Shown: positions 24,920 to 35,416, numbered from the stretch's first letter. The stretch: DNA of 64,000 nt from Spirobacillus cienkowskii (GCF_037081835.1 NZ_CP146516.1:891501-955500); one strand, 5' to 3'. Notes: generated by a model from the sequence alone, not told the origin. Made by a program: numbers and translations.

Positions 24920-26076
24920 TCACTCTTGTTTAAATGTAATATGAGAAATTTCACAATGAGTTCCTAATCGCATTGGAGGCCCCCAAAAACCGGTGCCTTG
25001 CGAAACATAAATTTGTTGATTTTCATTAATTTGATAAAGGCCTTTAACATATTTTTGGTCTTTTTTTACAATAAATTGTAAAGGCCATATTTGCCCACCA
25101 TGCGTGTGCCCAGAAAATTGCAGATCAATAAATGGATAATCTTCGAGAAGCCTTGAATCCTTAGGCTGGTGGGCAAGCAAAATATTGAGAGCATCTTTTT
25201 TATTTGAACCAGAATGTTCAAGGTGTTGTACTGCCTGAGAAAGTCTATTGTCATATCTTTTAGGAATTTTTTCGTAGCTCAACCAATGACGATCTTCTAT
25301 ACCCAATATATTTATAGAAAAATTATTGATATTTATTGTGTGAGAGGTATTTGACAAAACTTTCCAATGAAAAACATTGGCAAAATGATTTTTCCATTTG
25401 AGGGGCCGCTATAGTATTCATGATTGCCTGTAATATAAAAAACGCCATATTTTGCTTTGAGCTCTTTGAGTGGGGCAATTTCTTTATGAAGTTGATGAAC
25501 TGAGCCATCCATGAGATCTCCTGTTAAAAAAATCAAATCAGGCTCTAATTTATTAACGGTTTCAGTAAGTTTTTTTACTCGTTTTTTGCCTATAAGACCA
25601 GACACATGAATGTCGCTTAAGATAACACATTGTAAATTTTTAATTTCTGCAGGCAGATTTTTTTTAACTTTAATTTCTGTTTTAATAATCTTTGGTTTTT
25701 TTAATGCCAGGTAAACAGAGAAAAGCGTTAATAAAAGTCCGCTTATAATTACAAAGTAACAAAGTGTTACGGTATCTTTTCCATAAAATTGTAAGTAAAT
25801 ATTAATTGGTGAAGTGATAAAACATACTATAATAAATAAAAAAGCAGTACCCATCCAAATAAACATGATGAGTTCAAATATTTTTCGTAAAAATTGCGGC
25901 ACAATGCGAAGTATTAAAAATCCAAAAAAGGTAATTGACCAAAGTGCAATAAAAATTGAAATCCAAGTAGGATTATGACCAAAAATTGGATCTACAAGTC
26001 TTAGATATAAATAATAATGTCCTAAGACTGTAATAAATAAAGCAACAATGATTGAAAATAATAGTTTTAAAAACAT
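24920..26076 (-). pseudogene. Membrane-anchored metallophosphoesterase, frameshifted
   Basis: The N-terminal piece (26076-25333) has five hydrophobic segments, then the calcineurin-like motifs LSDIHVSGLIG, FLTGDLMDG and ITGNHEYYSG. The C-terminal piece (ending 24920) is in another frame and carries ILGIEDRHW, LLAHQPKD and SGHTHGGQIWPL. A one-base loss near 25387-25395, in a run of five A on the coding strand, joins them: reading through gives SN then KNHFANVFHWKVLSNTS. The intact protein would be a YkuE/YaeI-like phosphoesterase, perhaps acting on lipids such as UDP-diacylglucosamine. It follows gspK by six bases. A sequencing error is possible. Confidence 0.75.
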
Positions 26077-26082
26077 CTTAAA

Positions 26083-27285
26083 TTATTTCCATCCGCTGTA
26101 AAGAATTGTAAAATTAGGAGAGCTTTGTGTTTGACTTTTAGGATTATTTTGTTGCTGATCGGATTGGTTTTCATTGTTTTGATTTGGTTGTGGGGGAGAT
26201 GGTTGATCAGAAACGGTCTCTTGTTGCAACACAATAACCAGCGTTTGTTCAACACCATTAACAACTCCTCGTGACTCAACTTTAAAGATAGTATCTTTTG
26301 TACCAATAAAGTTTTTGGTAATATTCAAAGAATCGGTATTCTCTTTGTAATCACTTAAGTTTTTTGTTAACCAATCGTTTATGGTACTTTTATTAAAATC
26401 ATTTTTTAATCTAAACATTTCAAAATTATCCCAATCTAAAGAATTTGGGTCCATATTTTCGGGTGTCAATAATGTCGCAATCAGTTCAATTGGTGCAGAA
26501 TTAATATTTAAGGTTCCAGAGCCACCAATAATAGGCCAAATTGTAAAATATGGAGAAAAAACGTTATAGATATCATCAAGATGAAACCCAGGAATGCGTC
26601 TCAGTTCTTCTAGTGATTCGAGTGCAGCATTTTTGGGTTTGTATTTTGCGTTAATATTATTGTAATCTACCTGAGTTACGTTTCTTAAATATGCGTTTGT
26701 GTTAGATATTTTTATATAACTTATTAAGTTATCAACCAATTGTTGTGGCGTGAGATCAAGATTCGCTAAAAACTTTTTTGAATCAGGAGTGCTAAATATT
26801 CTTTTTAATGCTTTTTGAGCTTCATTAGAAAAATTGGATTGCAATAAATTTAAATTAAATTTTGCATTTTCTGAATTGATATTTAATACAAAATATCCTG
26901 GCATTACTTTTAACGCAGATAAAATTTCTTTTGAGATTGCTTTTGACAATTTCGCTCCAGAAAGTTCTTCTAAGCTCTCAAGTCCTGAGGCTCCAATAGG
27001 TTGCCCATTCAACATGCTGTACATATTTTTTGGCAGAGGAATAAGAGGATTATTCTGATATTTTTCTGCTAAAATACTTAAAGAAAGCAATAGTTTTGCA
27101 AATTCAACTCCAGTTAACGCCGCAGTTTGTGCATCCAGTTTATTCCGTTCTTCTATCGAACTGCGTGCGCCAACCTGTGTTTGATAAACAATATCACCAA
27201 CTATACCCATAATCATGGCAACAAAAACTAAAACAAAAATTAATGCAAATCCTTTTTGTTTTATACGGTTTGCAATTATTGCCAT
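26083..27285 (-). CDS. gspK: T2SS minor pseudopilin GspK
   Basis: Tip component of the type II secretion pseudopilus, 400 aa. The prepilin peptidase site is KG-FALIF, lacking the usual Glu at +5, which is the GspK hallmark. The periplasmic part contains TLNINSAPIELIATLL, the helix-hairpin-helix-like segment of GspK, and ends with a Gln/Asn/Pro-rich tail. AGGAG precedes the ATG, and the first ten bases overlap the end of gspJ. GspK is the last T2SS gene of the cluster. Confidence 0.88.
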   Translation of the reverse strand: MAIIANRIKQKGFALIFVLVFVAMIMGIVGDIVYQTQVGARSSIEERNKLDAQTAALTGVEFAKLLLSLSILAEKYQNNPLIPLPKNMYSMLNGQPIGASGLESLEELSGAKLSKAISKEILSALKVMPGYFVLNINSENAKFNLNLLQSNFSNEAQKALKRIFSTPDSKKFLANLDLTPQQLVDNLISYIKISNTNAYLRNVTQVDYNNINAKYKPKNAALESLEELRRIPGFHLDDIYNVFSPYFTIWPIIGGSGTLNINSAPIELIATLLTPENMDPNSLDWDNFEMFRLKNDFNKSTINDWLTKNLSDYKENTDSLNITKNFIGTKDTIFKVESRGVVNGVEQTLVIVLQQETVSDQPSPPQPNQNNENQSDQQQNNPKSQTQSSPNFTILYSGWK

Positions 27286-28028
27286 GTGTACTCTCCTGAG
27301 CTTCCTTGAACTTCTTGTATACTTGTAGAGCTTAAAATATAAGCAATGGTATCGAGTTTGAGTGTTTGTGGTTTTGGTTGTGTTGCTGGATTCAGTGCGT
27401 TGAGTTGTTTGTCTAAGGAGCTTTCAGGGATATAAGTTTCGAGATGAATTTTAACCATTTTAGGAATTTTATTTTGCGTATCGTTTGCTGAGGAATCCCA
27501 TTCTTTTCTGAATTGTTTTCCGTCCCAAAATTCAAGCGAGAAATTTTTTAGTTCTGGAACAAGTAATGTTTGTAATCCAACGCCTTTGTTGCTAATTGGT
27601 GATGCCATATCGGTGTCTACAACCCGAAAAAGTTGCCTGCGTCCCGCAAGTCGAGGGTGGGACTTTATGAAATAACGCACTACTGCAAGGTTGCTTTCAT
27701 TGGAATTGGCTAAATACGAACGATGATTTTGAATTGATAAAATAAACTCTTCGTAACGGTAAAAAAAACGTGGTGCAACTTGCCTTCCTGCAACATTAAG
27801 TGAAATAGTATATTTGGGATTAGAAATATAGGCACCTTGAATATCGTCATATATTCTTTGCATTGCCATATTAATTGAATGCTGTGCAATATTTTGTTCT
27901 GTTACTTTTTCTCTGGTAGAAATTTGTGTCGATAAAATATTAATTGTCAAAACACCAATTGTTGCAAGAATCGAAACCGCAAGAATAATTTCAATTAATG
28001 TAAATCCGAGTTCATTGTTTTGTTTCAT
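27276..28028 (-). CDS. gspJ: T2SS minor pseudopilin GspJ
   Basis: 250 aa with a class III signal ELG-FTLIEIILAVSILATIGV, cleaved before Phe and methylated by the prepilin peptidase. The C-terminal domain includes VVRYFIKSHPRLAGRRQLFRVVD and NFSLEFWDGKQFRKEW, as in GspJ. It forms the pseudopilus tip with GspI and GspK. It overlaps gspI and gspK at both ends and its own ribosome binding site is weak, so translational coupling is likely. Confidence 0.88.
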   Translation of the reverse strand: MKQNNELGFTLIEIILAVSILATIGVLTINILSTQISTREKVTEQNIAQHSINMAMQRIYDDIQGAYISNPKYTISLNVAGRQVAPRFFYRYEEFILSIQNHRSYLANSNESNLAVVRYFIKSHPRLAGRRQLFRVVDTDMASPISNKGVGLQTLLVPELKNFSLEFWDGKQFRKEWDSSANDTQNKIPKMVKIHLETYIPESSLDKQLNALNPATQPKPQTLKLDTIAYILSSTSIQEVQGSSGEYTWQ

Positions 28029-28683
28029 TTGATTGATTACTGCTGTTTGAAGGGTTGTTATTATTGTTGTTGGTGCCTAAATTGGGTAAAGAAATATTTT
28101 TAAAAATATCTTTATCAATAAGAAAAAATCCTTCAGAAATTTCTTTCTCCGTAATTCCACTTTGCCATTTTACTTGAATTGTAACATTACTAAATGTGCC
28201 TTTAGATGAAGAATTTGTGCTTGCATCAAGGGTTGTAGAAATCATACCTAAAGATTTTTCAACATCTAATTTTTCGTTACCTTGTGGGTTAACAAGATTA
28301 TAAATATTTAAGGCACTAATTAAAAATTGTGAGGTTTTGATTTCTTTAAGAGGTGTTCTTGAAACTAAAATAGAAAATTCAGGATTTGTTATCCATGGAA
28401 TTTTAATTGATTCAGGGATATCGCTTTGACTTTTGGTATCGGTAATATATTGCATTTGGGCAATTGCAGAGCGAGCGGCCCATGAGGCGCGCAAAGAATC
28501 GGAAGCAATTTGAGTGACAGAAATAATAGAAGATTGCAGACCTACAATACTTGCAACAACAACGCTCAATATCGCAATTGCTAAGATGCATTCAATTAAT
28601 GTAAAACCTTGTTGAGAGCATGTTTTAGAATTGCTATTATTCAAATTAGGTTTATTATTTTGACAAAGAAAAGTTGGCATCAT
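28012..28683 (-). CDS. gspI: T2SS minor pseudopilin GspI
   Basis: About 223 aa. The prepilin site is QQG-FTLIECILAIAILSVVVASI, preceded by an unusually long leader of about 25 residues rich in Asn and Ser. AAGG lies five bases before the ATG at 28683; a TTG at 28695 is less likely. The periplasmic part is a GspI-like domain ending in an Asn-rich tail. The start overlaps the end of gspH and the stop overlaps gspJ. Confidence 0.85.
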   Translation of the reverse strand: MMPTFLCQNNKPNLNNSNSKTCSQQGFTLIECILAIAILSVVVASIVGLQSSIISVTQIASDSLRASWAARSAIAQMQYITDTKSQSDIPESIKIPWITNPEFSILVSRTPLKEIKTSQFLISALNIYNLVNPQGNEKLDVEKSLGMISTTLDASTNSSSKGTFSNVTIQVKWQSGITEKEISEGFFLIDKDIFKNISLPNLGTNNNNNNPSNSSNQSNETKQ

Positions 28684-29455
28684 GAAAACCTTCAAGCAAA
28701 TTGGATTCGCCTGTTAATGTGTTGAGGTTGATTGTATACTTTGCTCCGTCATCATCAATAGCATCCTGACGTTGTGGATGTCTTGCTGCCAGTTTAATAG
28801 ACGTTGGAGTTGCTGTGCCATTTGCTAAAAAGTAGGTGTAAGCATATTCTTTTTTTTCTTTAGAGTTTTTATTATAAAATTCAGTATACTTATAAACTTT
28901 TTTTGAAACTCCAAGTTGCATTTCTGCAAAAACAATTTTACCTGGTAATTTTTGTCTGTATATCACCGAATCATCAATCTCTTTCCAGGTCACGGGTTTT
29001 AACACTTTGCGTTGTACGACTGGAATACTTCTTAGTGAATAGTATGAATTGTCTGATTTATTTTGAAAAGGAATTTCTCTATTGCCTTCAATATTTGCAA
29101 TTTCATCTAAATATTTTAATAGCTCATTTCTTTTATCTTGTTTGAGCTTGGCATCAAGTTCTGTTCCGGTTTGGAGTTGGGGAGGACGCCCCTCAAAACC
29201 TAAAGGAGCTTGTTCAACCCAGTATTCTCCTGCCGAAAGATCAAAAACCATGCGGTGCATTCTTCCCGAAAAAATGGCGTCATCATAAGCTGCACGCATT
29301 TGTCCAGTTAAATTGCGGAGTGATGAAGACATTTGGGAGTCAACAGATAAGGTGAGGTTAGGCATCACCACAGCAGCGATGGATCCAATCAGAGCAAGAA
29401 CTATAATGATTTCAAGTAGCGTAAATCCAAATTCTTCTGAGGCATATTTTTTCAT
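28655..29455 (-). CDS. gspH: T2SS minor pseudopilin GspH
   Basis: 266 aa with the prepilin motif EFG-FTLLEIIIVLALIGSIAAVV and the GspH/FimT periplasmic pattern SSSLRNLTGQMRAAYDDAIFSGRMHRMVFDLSAGEYWVE. It is longer than the ~170 aa of enterobacterial GspH because of a Lys/Glu-rich insertion (residues about 110-200). It links the major pseudopilin shaft to the tip. Part of the gspC-K operon. Confidence 0.88.
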   Translation of the reverse strand: MKKYASEEFGFTLLEIIIVLALIGSIAAVVMPNLTLSVDSQMSSSLRNLTGQMRAAYDDAIFSGRMHRMVFDLSAGEYWVEQAPLGFEGRPPQLQTGTELDAKLKQDKRNELLKYLDEIANIEGNREIPFQNKSDNSYYSLRSIPVVQRKVLKPVTWKEIDDSVIYRQKLPGKIVFAEMQLGVSKKVYKYTEFYNKNSKEKKEYAYTYFLANGTATPTSIKLAARHPQRQDAIDDDGAKYTINLNTLTGESNLLEGFHDANFSLSK

Positions 29456-29485
29456 TTTTTTAACATAATTTATAGTGTGAATTGC

Positions 29486-29944
29486 TTATTTTGGAACGTT
29501 AGGTGCTGCAGGATTGCAGTCAACTTTTTTGCCATTTAAGTAACAAAGAGAAGTCGGGCTATTTGGTGCGCCTTCAGACCCGTTAGAACTAATATAAGGT
29601 CCTTTTGGTGTTAGCGAATAATTAAATTCATTGCCCCAACCATCTTTGAGATCGTCTTCAGCAGCAATTGGTGCTCCAGAGTTTGATAAAAGTACTTGGA
29701 GTCCTTGCTCTGAAGTTGGAAACTTTCCTGTTGCAAGCTGGTACTGAATCAGTTTGGATTGTAGTGTAAATGCTTTGGTATCAGTAATTCCTGCTTTGGC
29801 ATTATCAGCCCCGCCAGTGAGGCGTGCAATGATAATTCCCATTAATGTTCCAATAATTGCAATAACAATAATAATTTCAATTAACGAAAAACCAGCTTGT
29901 GCTTGAGGTGATTTATTGAATTTAAGAAAATTTTTTAATTTCAT
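29486..29944 (-). CDS. gspG: T2SS major pseudopilin GspG
   Basis: 152 aa. The prepilin site is QAG-FSLIEIIIVIAIIGTLMG. The body carries TDTKAFTLQSKLIQYQLATGKFPTSEQGLQVLL and DGWGNEFNYSL, typical of GspG including the calcium-site region. It polymerises into the periplasmic pseudopilus that pushes substrates through the secretin. Confidence 0.93.
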   Translation of the reverse strand: MKLKNFLKFNKSPQAQAGFSLIEIIIVIAIIGTLMGIIIARLTGGADNAKAGITDTKAFTLQSKLIQYQLATGKFPTSEQGLQVLLSNSGAPIAAEDDLKDGWGNEFNYSLTPKGPYISSNGSEGAPNSPTSLCYLNGKKVDCNPAAPNVPK

Positions 29945-29997
29945 AGATACAGTGTCCTCGTGTTCAGAAAGAAGCTTGATTATACAAATAGTTGTTT

Positions 29998-31227
29998 TTA
30001 ATGCAACTGGTTCATTGCTGCCATCATAGGGCCAATTACGGCCATGACCATTAAAAAAACAATGACGGCCATAAAAATCATCATTGCTGGTTCAATCAGG
30101 CGTGTGGTTGTGACAATTTGATTGTTGACATCTTCATCGTATACGTCAGATATGTTAACAAGCATGTCTTCAAGTTGCCCAGTTTTTTCGCCAGTTCGTA
30201 GCATATGAATCACCATTGTCGGAAAACGACCCGTGCGTTCTAGAGCTGTTGCAAGTTTATCACCATCTTGAACTTTCACAATGGCTTCGTCCAAGGCTTT
30301 TTCCATGACCGTATTTCCAACAACTTTACGGGTTAACTGCAAACCTTCAACAATACGGACGCCACTTGAAAGAATGGTGGATAGGGTTTTAGAAAAACGA
30401 GAAATTGTGACGCGTTGAATCAGTGGACCTAAAATAGGCGCTGTATATAAAAAAAGATCAATTTTATAGCGTCCTTTCGGAGTTTTTGACCATGTATAAA
30501 TTCCAAACACAGAAGCGCCCAGCACTGAGATACAAAATAACCACCAATTTTGCATCCAATTAGAAATATCATTCATCAATTCTGTATACCAAGGCAGTGT
30601 CACTTTTAATGTTGTAAATGACTTTGTCATTTGTGGCATGACTTTAACAAATAAATAAATGACAACTGCAAATGCCATCACAATCATGAGTGCAGGGTAT
30701 GTGAGTGCTCCTACAACTTTACGCTTAATTTCAATTTGATAATTGATAAACTCTGATAATCTTTGCATTACAAGTGGAAGTGCTCCAGCCTTTTCTGCTG
30801 CGGCAATCATATTTGTATAAATTGAAGAAAAGACTTTCGGATAATTTTTATGTGCATCCGATAATGATTTGCCTTCCGAAACAAGTTCTCGAATTTTAAT
30901 ATAAACTGATTTCAGCTCTTCATTTTCGACTTGTTCAGAAATTGCACGCAAGGCATCGTTGATATCAACGGCAGAGCGCAATAATATTGCAAATTGTTTT
31001 GTGGCAACAGCAATATCTTCTTGTTTTGGGGGTTTGCGATTGAGTTTAGCAAGAAAACTTGTTGTGCTTTGCGCAGAGTTTGCTCTATCATCAACTTTCA
31101 TTTCAAGGATATAAATTCCTTGTTTTTTGAGCTTAAGTTTAGCGTCTTTAGGAGATTCTGCTTCAATGTAGGCCTTAACCTTTTTGCCTGTTTTTGCAAA
31201 TTGGCCTTTGTAGGAATACATTGGCAT
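29998..31227 (-). CDS. gspF: T2SS inner membrane protein GspF
   Basis: 409 aa polytopic assembly-platform protein. It has the duplicated T2SSF cytoplasmic domain (FAILLRSAVDINDALRAI and FSKTLSTILSSGVRIVEGL) and three membrane segments (about 175-195, 225-245, 380-400). GAGG precedes the first ATG; a second ATG lies two codons on. GspF interacts with GspE. It starts two bases after gspE ends. Confidence 0.93.
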   Translation of the reverse strand: MPMYSYKGQFAKTGKKVKAYIEAESPKDAKLKLKKQGIYILEMKVDDRANSAQSTTSFLAKLNRKPPKQEDIAVATKQFAILLRSAVDINDALRAISEQVENEELKSVYIKIRELVSEGKSLSDAHKNYPKVFSSIYTNMIAAAEKAGALPLVMQRLSEFINYQIEIKRKVVGALTYPALMIVMAFAVVIYLFVKVMPQMTKSFTTLKVTLPWYTELMNDISNWMQNWWLFCISVLGASVFGIYTWSKTPKGRYKIDLFLYTAPILGPLIQRVTISRFSKTLSTILSSGVRIVEGLQLTRKVVGNTVMEKALDEAIVKVQDGDKLATALERTGRFPTMVIHMLRTGEKTGQLEDMLVNISDVYDEDVNNQIVTTTRLIEPAMMIFMAVIVFLMVMAVIGPMMAAMNQLH

Positions 31228-31228
31228 A

Positions 31229-33046
31229 TTAGATTACCTCTTGTTGTTGTTCATGCTCAGATTGTGTTGCATACAGAGCTTCTTCTAACGTTGTTTCTCC
31301 ATTTAAAAACCGTTCTTGAGCCGAGTCTCTCAGAGTTTTCATGCCTCTTTGCACACACATTTTTTTAAGGCTTGCGCCATCTGAACTTTTTAAAACAAAA
31401 TTTCTAACCGGTTCATCAAAAATTAAAAGCTCATAAATTCCAATTCTTCCCGAATACCCTGTTGTTTTACAAGCAGGACAACCGCCCTCTTTGGCTTTAT
31501 AGAATGTTTTTCCGTGCGAATCTTTTTTTGTTAAGCCAATAAGCTCAAGTTCTTCTGCGGTATGTTGGGTTTCTTCTCTGCATTGAAAACACACTTTTCT
31601 CACCAATCGAACGGCTAATATGGCAACAACGGAGGTCGTGATTTGAAATGGCTCAATTCCAAAATCCACCAAGCGAGTCACAGAAGCTGCTGTGTCGTTA
31701 GTGTGTAACGTACTAAATACTAAGTGACCTGTAATCGATGCTTGCACCGCAATTTGCGCGGTTTCTGCATCACGAATTTCACCAATTAAAATGATGTTTG
31801 GATTTTGTCTTAGGATTGAGCGCAGTGCAGCTGCAAAGGTGAGTCCTGCTTTTTCGTTGACTTCAACTTGACTCACCCCTGGTAATTGAATTTCGACGGG
31901 GTCTTCAACAGTGATAATACTCACATCGGGCTTGTTAATATGCATCAACGCAGATGCAAGTGTTGTTGTTTTACCAGAGCCTGTAGGCCCTGTGACTAAC
32001 ACAATACCGTGTTTTTGATTGATCACTTGCTTAAAATTTTTAAGCAGAGATTTGGGCATGCCAATATCATCAAGATAAGGCAGGCCACCCGATTTATCAA
32101 GAATTCTAAGCACAATGCGTTCGCCAAATTTAATTGGCAAGGTGCTAACACGAACATCAATCTCTCGTGTTCCTACTTTTAAAGTAATACGCCCGTCTTG
32201 TGGCAAGCGGCTTTCAGCGATGTTTAGTTTGGCTAAAATTTTTATGCGTGTCGAAACACTGGATTGATACTTTTTAGGGATGACCCGTACTTCTTTTAAA
32301 CGTCCATCTATTCTAAAACGCACCGACACCCGATCTTCAAATGGTTCAATATGAATATCAGATGCTTTTTCTGTAATACTGCGTCTTATAATTGCTGTGA
32401 CTTCTTTTCGAACAGGCGCTTCTTCATTGTCTTGCAATAAATTATGGGCAACATCAAGACCTTCTATGCCTTCAATATCATCATCTGAGCCCAGTCCTTT
32501 GTTTTGATCCACAAGCTCTTGGCGTTCAAAGACATTATTGATTGCAGCCTCAACAAGATCTTTTGGAGCCACAATTCTTTTAATATTTTTGTTGAGCAAT
32601 ACTCTCAAATCATCAATGCTCACTGTATCCAATGGATTTGTAACGACCACAGTCACATTCAAATCGTCTTCTGAAATTGGAACAAACATATTTTGGAGAC
32701 AAAAGCTTATACTCAATTTTTGAATGAGTTTAGGATTGATTTCATGAAATGGAAAGTTATCTAAATATTCTAAATTAAGATGTTTGGCATATGCTTTTAA
32801 TAACTCTGATTCTTGTATCACTTCATTTTCTATAAGAATTTCAAAAATACTTTTGAGTGTATTGCTATGTTCATCATAAGCTTCGTTCCATTGAGCCTGA
32901 GTCAATTGAAACTCTTCTATTAATATTTGCTCAAGACTTTTTGAAGAAAGCGAAACCTCAGGTTGCACTTTTGTTATGTTTTTAGCCTTAATTTTGGCAA
33001 GAATTTCTTGGCCTAAATTTTCTGCTAGAGTTGCCTTTGTTATCAT
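31229..33046 (-). CDS. gspE: T2SS ATPase GspE
   Basis: 605-aa cytoplasmic AAA+ ATPase driving pseudopilus assembly. The N-terminal part is a GspE/PilB N1-type domain. The ATPase shows Walker A GPTGSGKTTT, the Asp box ITVEDPVEIQL, Walker B ILIGEIRDAETA and the His box TGHLVFSTLHTNDTA. A zinc-type tetracysteine module (CFQC and CPAC) follows, as in classical GspE. It is 18 bp from gspD. Confidence 0.95.
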   Translation of the reverse strand: MITKATLAENLGQEILAKIKAKNITKVQPEVSLSSKSLEQILIEEFQLTQAQWNEAYDEHSNTLKSIFEILIENEVIQESELLKAYAKHLNLEYLDNFPFHEINPKLIQKLSISFCLQNMFVPISEDDLNVTVVVTNPLDTVSIDDLRVLLNKNIKRIVAPKDLVEAAINNVFERQELVDQNKGLGSDDDIEGIEGLDVAHNLLQDNEEAPVRKEVTAIIRRSITEKASDIHIEPFEDRVSVRFRIDGRLKEVRVIPKKYQSSVSTRIKILAKLNIAESRLPQDGRITLKVGTREIDVRVSTLPIKFGERIVLRILDKSGGLPYLDDIGMPKSLLKNFKQVINQKHGIVLVTGPTGSGKTTTLASALMHINKPDVSIITVEDPVEIQLPGVSQVEVNEKAGLTFAAALRSILRQNPNIILIGEIRDAETAQIAVQASITGHLVFSTLHTNDTAASVTRLVDFGIEPFQITTSVVAILAVRLVRKVCFQCREETQHTAEELELIGLTKKDSHGKTFYKAKEGGCPACKTTGYSGRIGIYELLIFDEPVRNFVLKSSDGASLKKMCVQRGMKTLRDSAQERFLNGETTLEEALYATQSEHEQQQEVI

Positions 33047-33064
33047 GGATTGCCACCTTATTTC

Positions 33065-35416
33065 TTAATTACCAAATGGAGGAGGTGGAGGCGCTAGAGG
33101 TGCTGACGTTTGTGGAAAGCCAAAACCGCCCGAGCTTTGATTAGAAGATGGCGCATTGATGGGGTTTGGATCTTGGCTAGGCATGATAACGCTTTTTGGT
33201 TGAATATATTCGTCATCGGACACTTCAAATCCATTTTTTTCTTGAGAGCTTTGATCAGAAGGCGCTTTACCTTGTTCTCTTGATGGCATTTGTGAATAAA
33301 AGCTTTGTTCTTTGTATTTTGCGCCATAAAAAAACTTTAAAAAGAGATCTCTGTCTTTAATTTTTTGTTCATACACTTTTTCGAGATCTTCAGAGTTTCT
33401 CACAATGTGAGGGGTTACAAAAAGATTTAAGCTTGTTTTATTTTTATCGTTTCTGCTCTTTTTAAATAGCCAGCCAAGTATTGGAATATCTCCAAGCAAA
33501 GGAACTTTTTCTTCAGAAACAGTAACGCGATCTTGAGTTAATCCACCAATTACAGCCGTTTGGCCATTTTGGACAATAACAACAGATTCTGCCGTGCGTT
33601 TGCTAATAGGGTTTGGATAACCATTTGCACTTGCGGCACCACTATCATCAAGCTGTAAGTTAATTTTCATCGATACAAAATCAGCTCGAGATATTTGTGG
33701 AGTGACTTTGAGAGCAGTTGTCACCGTATATTTTTGAGGTTGAGCAACTGTTCCGGTTCCGTTGGGGTTTGGGATTTGAATGACGGTGCTGTATTCTTGG
33801 TTTGACGAAAACGATGCCGCTTCGTTGTCTGACACCATCATGCTTGGGTTTTGTAAAATATTTGAGTTGACGTCTTGTTTTAAACCAAAAATAAGGGCTC
33901 CTGGGGTTAAACTAAAAGCACCAAGGCTAATTGGTTTAGAGCTCATGATTCCTAAAATTGCGTCAGTACCTAATGATGATGCAAGGCTTGTTGGATCCGA
34001 ACTTCCTGATTTGCTAAAAAATAGTGGCGCACCTTTTAGGGCGTTGAATCCAAATGGCACTGTGTACCTGCCGTCCGAAGTTTGTGCTGCACCGCCTAGG
34101 CTTGTGCCGATGTTTAAGCCATTGTTAACGGCCATATCAATGATATTGGCCTCGACATAAACTTGTGCGCGTCGTTTATCGAGTTGCGCAATGATGTTAT
34201 CAAGTTCTTCAAAAGCAGATTTGCTACCTTGAATCACTAAAGAGTTTGTTGCTTTGTCTGCTGTAACTTTAACTCCATTGAGATCAGCAACCGCTTGTGA
34301 TTGCGATGAGCCAGGAGCATTGGGAGTCATGGGAGCTGGCGGAAAATAAGGAGGTCGGTATGTGTTATTGAATTGAGATTTTGCAGCTTGAGTGAGCGCT
34401 TGTAGTGTTTGCGCAAGTTTTTCGGCATCGGCGTAATCAAGTGGACGCACACGAACCATGGTTTGCGAATTTTGATCGAGTGATGGTTTATCAATACGTT
34501 GAATAAAGCGCACAACATCATCAAGGCCACTTGCAGGTCCTACAAGAATTATAGAATTGGTACGCTCATCTGCTATCACTTTTTGGACGCTCAATGAAGG
34601 TCCATTACGATTACCAAAAATTTCGTTTACTTTAACAACCGTATCTTTAGCATCCATGTAATTAATTGGGATAATCGACACAACTGGTTGGTTTGTTTTG
34701 GAGTCAAGAAGCTTTATCACTTCTAAAATACGACGGATGCGGTTACCTGTGTCAGTTAAAATTAAAGAATTTGTTGTTGTAAATGCAGCATATTGTGTGA
34801 TTCCTAACAAAGGACGAAGCTGATTGATCACAGAATTGGCATCAATGTATCGTAATGGAATGACTTGATTGATAATTTCATCAGTTGATGGTGACCAATT
34901 TTCTCCGTAATAAGTTTTAATATTTGATGATTTGGCATTTGCAATTGGAAGAATCTTAACAACAGAACCAGTATCAACTGTGGTAAAGCCAGCAATATTA
35001 AGTGCACTTAAAAATGCTTGGTATGCTTCTTCTTTCGTTACAGGTTCTGGCGAAATAATAGATATTCGTGAAGACCCGGCAACTCCTTGGGCAAGTACAA
35101 AGTTTTTGCCAGTCCAGAGGCCAATTGTTTTAATAATGTCGCTTAAACTAGCTCCATTTGGAAAATCAATGCTAACAAGCTCTTTGCCATGTGGAATGCT
35201 AGAAGCTTGTGACATATTTTCATTTGTTTTTTTATTATTTTGCGCAGCTGCTGATTGAGCTTGAATATTGCTATTATTTTGCTTTGCTGGTGACTGTTGT
35301 GCTGAAACAGAATAAGAAAATAAAACTCCAATCAGTGTTGCAATCCATTTTGAATGACCTGGATTTGTTGGTTGAGAAAAAGTTGTCGAACATTTTTTTA
35401 AAAATTTTTGATTCAT
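33065..35416 (-). CDS. gspD: T2SS outer membrane secretin GspD
   Basis: 783 aa. A long-leader signal peptide ends near SVSA-QQ. N0, N1-N3 domains follow (VSIDFPNGASLSDIIKTIG; repeated IPLRYIDANSVINQLRPLL, IPINYMDAKDTVVKVNEIF, VRPLDYADAEKLAQTLQAL) and the secretin core ends with VPLLGDIPILGWLFKK. The tail of about 110 residues is Ser/Gln/Pro-rich and ends PPPPPFGN. No pilotin gene (gspS) is seen. The ATG overlaps the stop of the second gspC by four bases. Confidence 0.95.
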   Translation of the reverse strand: MNQKFLKKCSTTFSQPTNPGHSKWIATLIGVLFSYSVSAQQSPAKQNNSNIQAQSAAAQNNKKTNENMSQASSIPHGKELVSIDFPNGASLSDIIKTIGLWTGKNFVLAQGVAGSSRISIISPEPVTKEEAYQAFLSALNIAGFTTVDTGSVVKILPIANAKSSNIKTYYGENWSPSTDEIINQVIPLRYIDANSVINQLRPLLGITQYAAFTTTNSLILTDTGNRIRRILEVIKLLDSKTNQPVVSIIPINYMDAKDTVVKVNEIFGNRNGPSLSVQKVIADERTNSIILVGPASGLDDVVRFIQRIDKPSLDQNSQTMVRVRPLDYADAEKLAQTLQALTQAAKSQFNNTYRPPYFPPAPMTPNAPGSSQSQAVADLNGVKVTADKATNSLVIQGSKSAFEELDNIIAQLDKRRAQVYVEANIIDMAVNNGLNIGTSLGGAAQTSDGRYTVPFGFNALKGAPLFFSKSGSSDPTSLASSLGTDAILGIMSSKPISLGAFSLTPGALIFGLKQDVNSNILQNPSMMVSDNEAASFSSNQEYSTVIQIPNPNGTGTVAQPQKYTVTTALKVTPQISRADFVSMKINLQLDDSGAASANGYPNPISKRTAESVVIVQNGQTAVIGGLTQDRVTVSEEKVPLLGDIPILGWLFKKSRNDKNKTSLNLFVTPHIVRNSEDLEKVYEQKIKDRDLFLKFFYGAKYKEQSFYSQMPSREQGKAPSDQSSQEKNGFEVSDDEYIQPKSVIMPSQDPNPINAPSSNQSSGGFGFPQTSAPLAPPPPPFGN

